Of a stretch of 51,298 nt of DNA, positions 50,704 to 51,298 are shown in pieces. The position numbers and the translations under genes were made by a program. This DNA is from Caballeronia glathei. GTDB taxonomy: Bacteria; Pseudomonadota; Gammaproteobacteria; Burkholderiales; Burkholderiaceae. Positions within the stretch are counted from its first letter, which is position 1. Every line of letters begins with the position of its first letter. Under the pieces are notes generated by a model. The model was given only the letters and a program-made list of their open reading frames with translations, was not told the origin of the DNA and did not search any database. The DNA is taken from contig NZ_JFHC01000061.1 in assembly GCF_000698595.1 (NCBI RefSeq), positions 1-51,298 on the forward strand, given 5' to 3'.

Positions 50704-51298
50704 ATGTCCGGGGAAGCCAGAAAACTCTATTACTTCGGCCACGAACTGCCGAACGCTTTGCAGGCGTGCCTCGAGGAGCGCAAGTGGGGGGTGGAAGTGA
50801 TCCAGCCTCGCAAGCGTCCCAAATCCGTACGGGGAAGCGGGCACGCGTCGGCCGGCATTCTTGCACTGTCCGAGTGCGAATTTCCGCGTGACCTGCCCAC
50901 GCTGCATGAACTGCTGTCCAACTCGCAGATCGGATGGGTGGCAACGGGCTACCCCGAGCAGATCGAAGACGCAGCGGTGCGCCGCCTGATCCGCGACTAT
51001 TGTTTCGACTACGTGACGCTGCCGGCATCGAACGACCGTATTGCCGATTCGGTCGGCCATGCGTACGGCATGGTGTCGCTGCACGACGCGGCGTCGAACG
51101 ACGCGCGTGCCGAGGGCCGCGCCGAAGGCGAGATGGTGGGTTCGTGCGAAGCGATGCTCGCGCTCTTCCGCTCGATCCGCAAGGTCGCGATGACCGACGC
51201 GCCGGTTTTCATCTCCGGTGAATCGGGCACCGGAAAGGAACTGACGGCGGTGGCGATCCACCAGCGTTCGGCGCGCCGCGACCAGCCGTTCGTCGCGA
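50704..51298 (+). CDS. Sigma-54-dependent activator, VpsR-like, N-terminal part (cut by window end)
   Basis: An open frame from ATG 50704 (after GAGAGAAG) runs off the window after 198 codons. Residues 1-~135 form a receiver-like VpsR-type domain (KLYYFGHEL, IGWVATGYPEQI) with no obvious phosphoacceptor Asp. The AAA+ domain begins at ~145 (VGSCEAMLALFRSIRKVA) with Walker A GESGTGKE at ~172. The GAFTGA loop, Walker B and HTH lie outside. Relatives in Burkholderia control exopolysaccharide genes. The upstream 200 bp is AT-richer than average. Confidence 0.88.
   Translation, partial: MSGEARKLYYFGHELPNALQACLEERKWGVEVIQPRKRPKSVRGSGHASAGILALSECEFPRDLPTLHELLSNSQIGWVATGYPEQIEDAAVRRLIRDYCFDYVTLPASNDRIADSVGHAYGMVSLHDAASNDARAEGRAEGEMVGSCEAMLALFRSIRKVAMTDAPVFISGESGTGKELTAVAIHQRSARRDQPFVA

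Noticed and set aside
50704..51298. NitA, the sigma-54 activator of the Nit1C cluster
   Set aside because: It is over 28 kb from the cluster's end and has a VpsR-like N-terminal domain; nothing ties it to the nit promoter.

Overview
The window is about 51 kb of GC-rich, densely coding bacterial DNA. Three DUF4148 exported proteins, a LysR/NmrA pair, MocR and MFS-ACS families and the codon use point to a Burkholderiaceae genome (Burkholderia, Paraburkholderia or Caballeronia). The genus is inference. I see no rRNA, tRNA, CRISPR array, prophage or complete insertion sequence.

Positions 1-6961 hold a CoA-ester catabolic block: the end of an enoyl-CoA hydratase, a class III CoA-transferase, a cupin, an Old Yellow Enzyme reductase, a MaoC-type hydratase, an SDR dehydrogenase, an acyl-CoA dehydrogenase and a second cupin. 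A divergent LysR regulator and NmrA-like reductase follow (7077-9058). Next come a periplasmic amino-acid binding protein and a fused permease-ATPase ABC transporter (9277-11807), then an unusual single ORF joining an AraC-type regulator to a complete acetamidase/formamidase (12080-14563).

The centre (14601-26080) is the most interesting part. A MocR regulator is divergent from a complete Nit1C cluster: Sll0783-like protein, nitrilase, radical SAM protein, GNAT acetyltransferase, AIR-synthase-like protein, MSMEG_0570-like protein and flavoprotein. Nit1C is linked in the literature to nitrogen starvation and cyanide use. The intergenic region carries a well-spaced sigma-54 -24/-12 element and upstream palindromes. 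The run continues without a gap over 55 nt into an LnmK/Pnap_2097-type hot-dog protein, a full-length methylmalonyl-CoA-mutase-like enzyme and a LuxR-type regulator, so ten genes may form one transcription unit. An MFS transporter, a flavin monooxygenase and a DUF2783 protein follow.

Positions 29.8-41 kb hold lipoproteins, a transposase-derived DUF4096 fusion, a chromate transporter, an exported protein, a cytochrome c, a catalase-like protein, a SnoaL-like protein and a tightly overlapping operon (GFA-like protein, 40-aa membrane peptide, response regulator, sensor kinase). Positions 41-51.3 kb hold DUF4148 proteins, a DipZ-like thiol-redox protein, an FAD monooxygenase, an MFS exporter, a three-PAS histidine kinase, two small proteins and the start of a VpsR/NtrC-type sigma-54 activator cut by the window edge. 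A recurrent GGAATAAA element precedes several + strand genes and may mark an ECF-sigma regulon.
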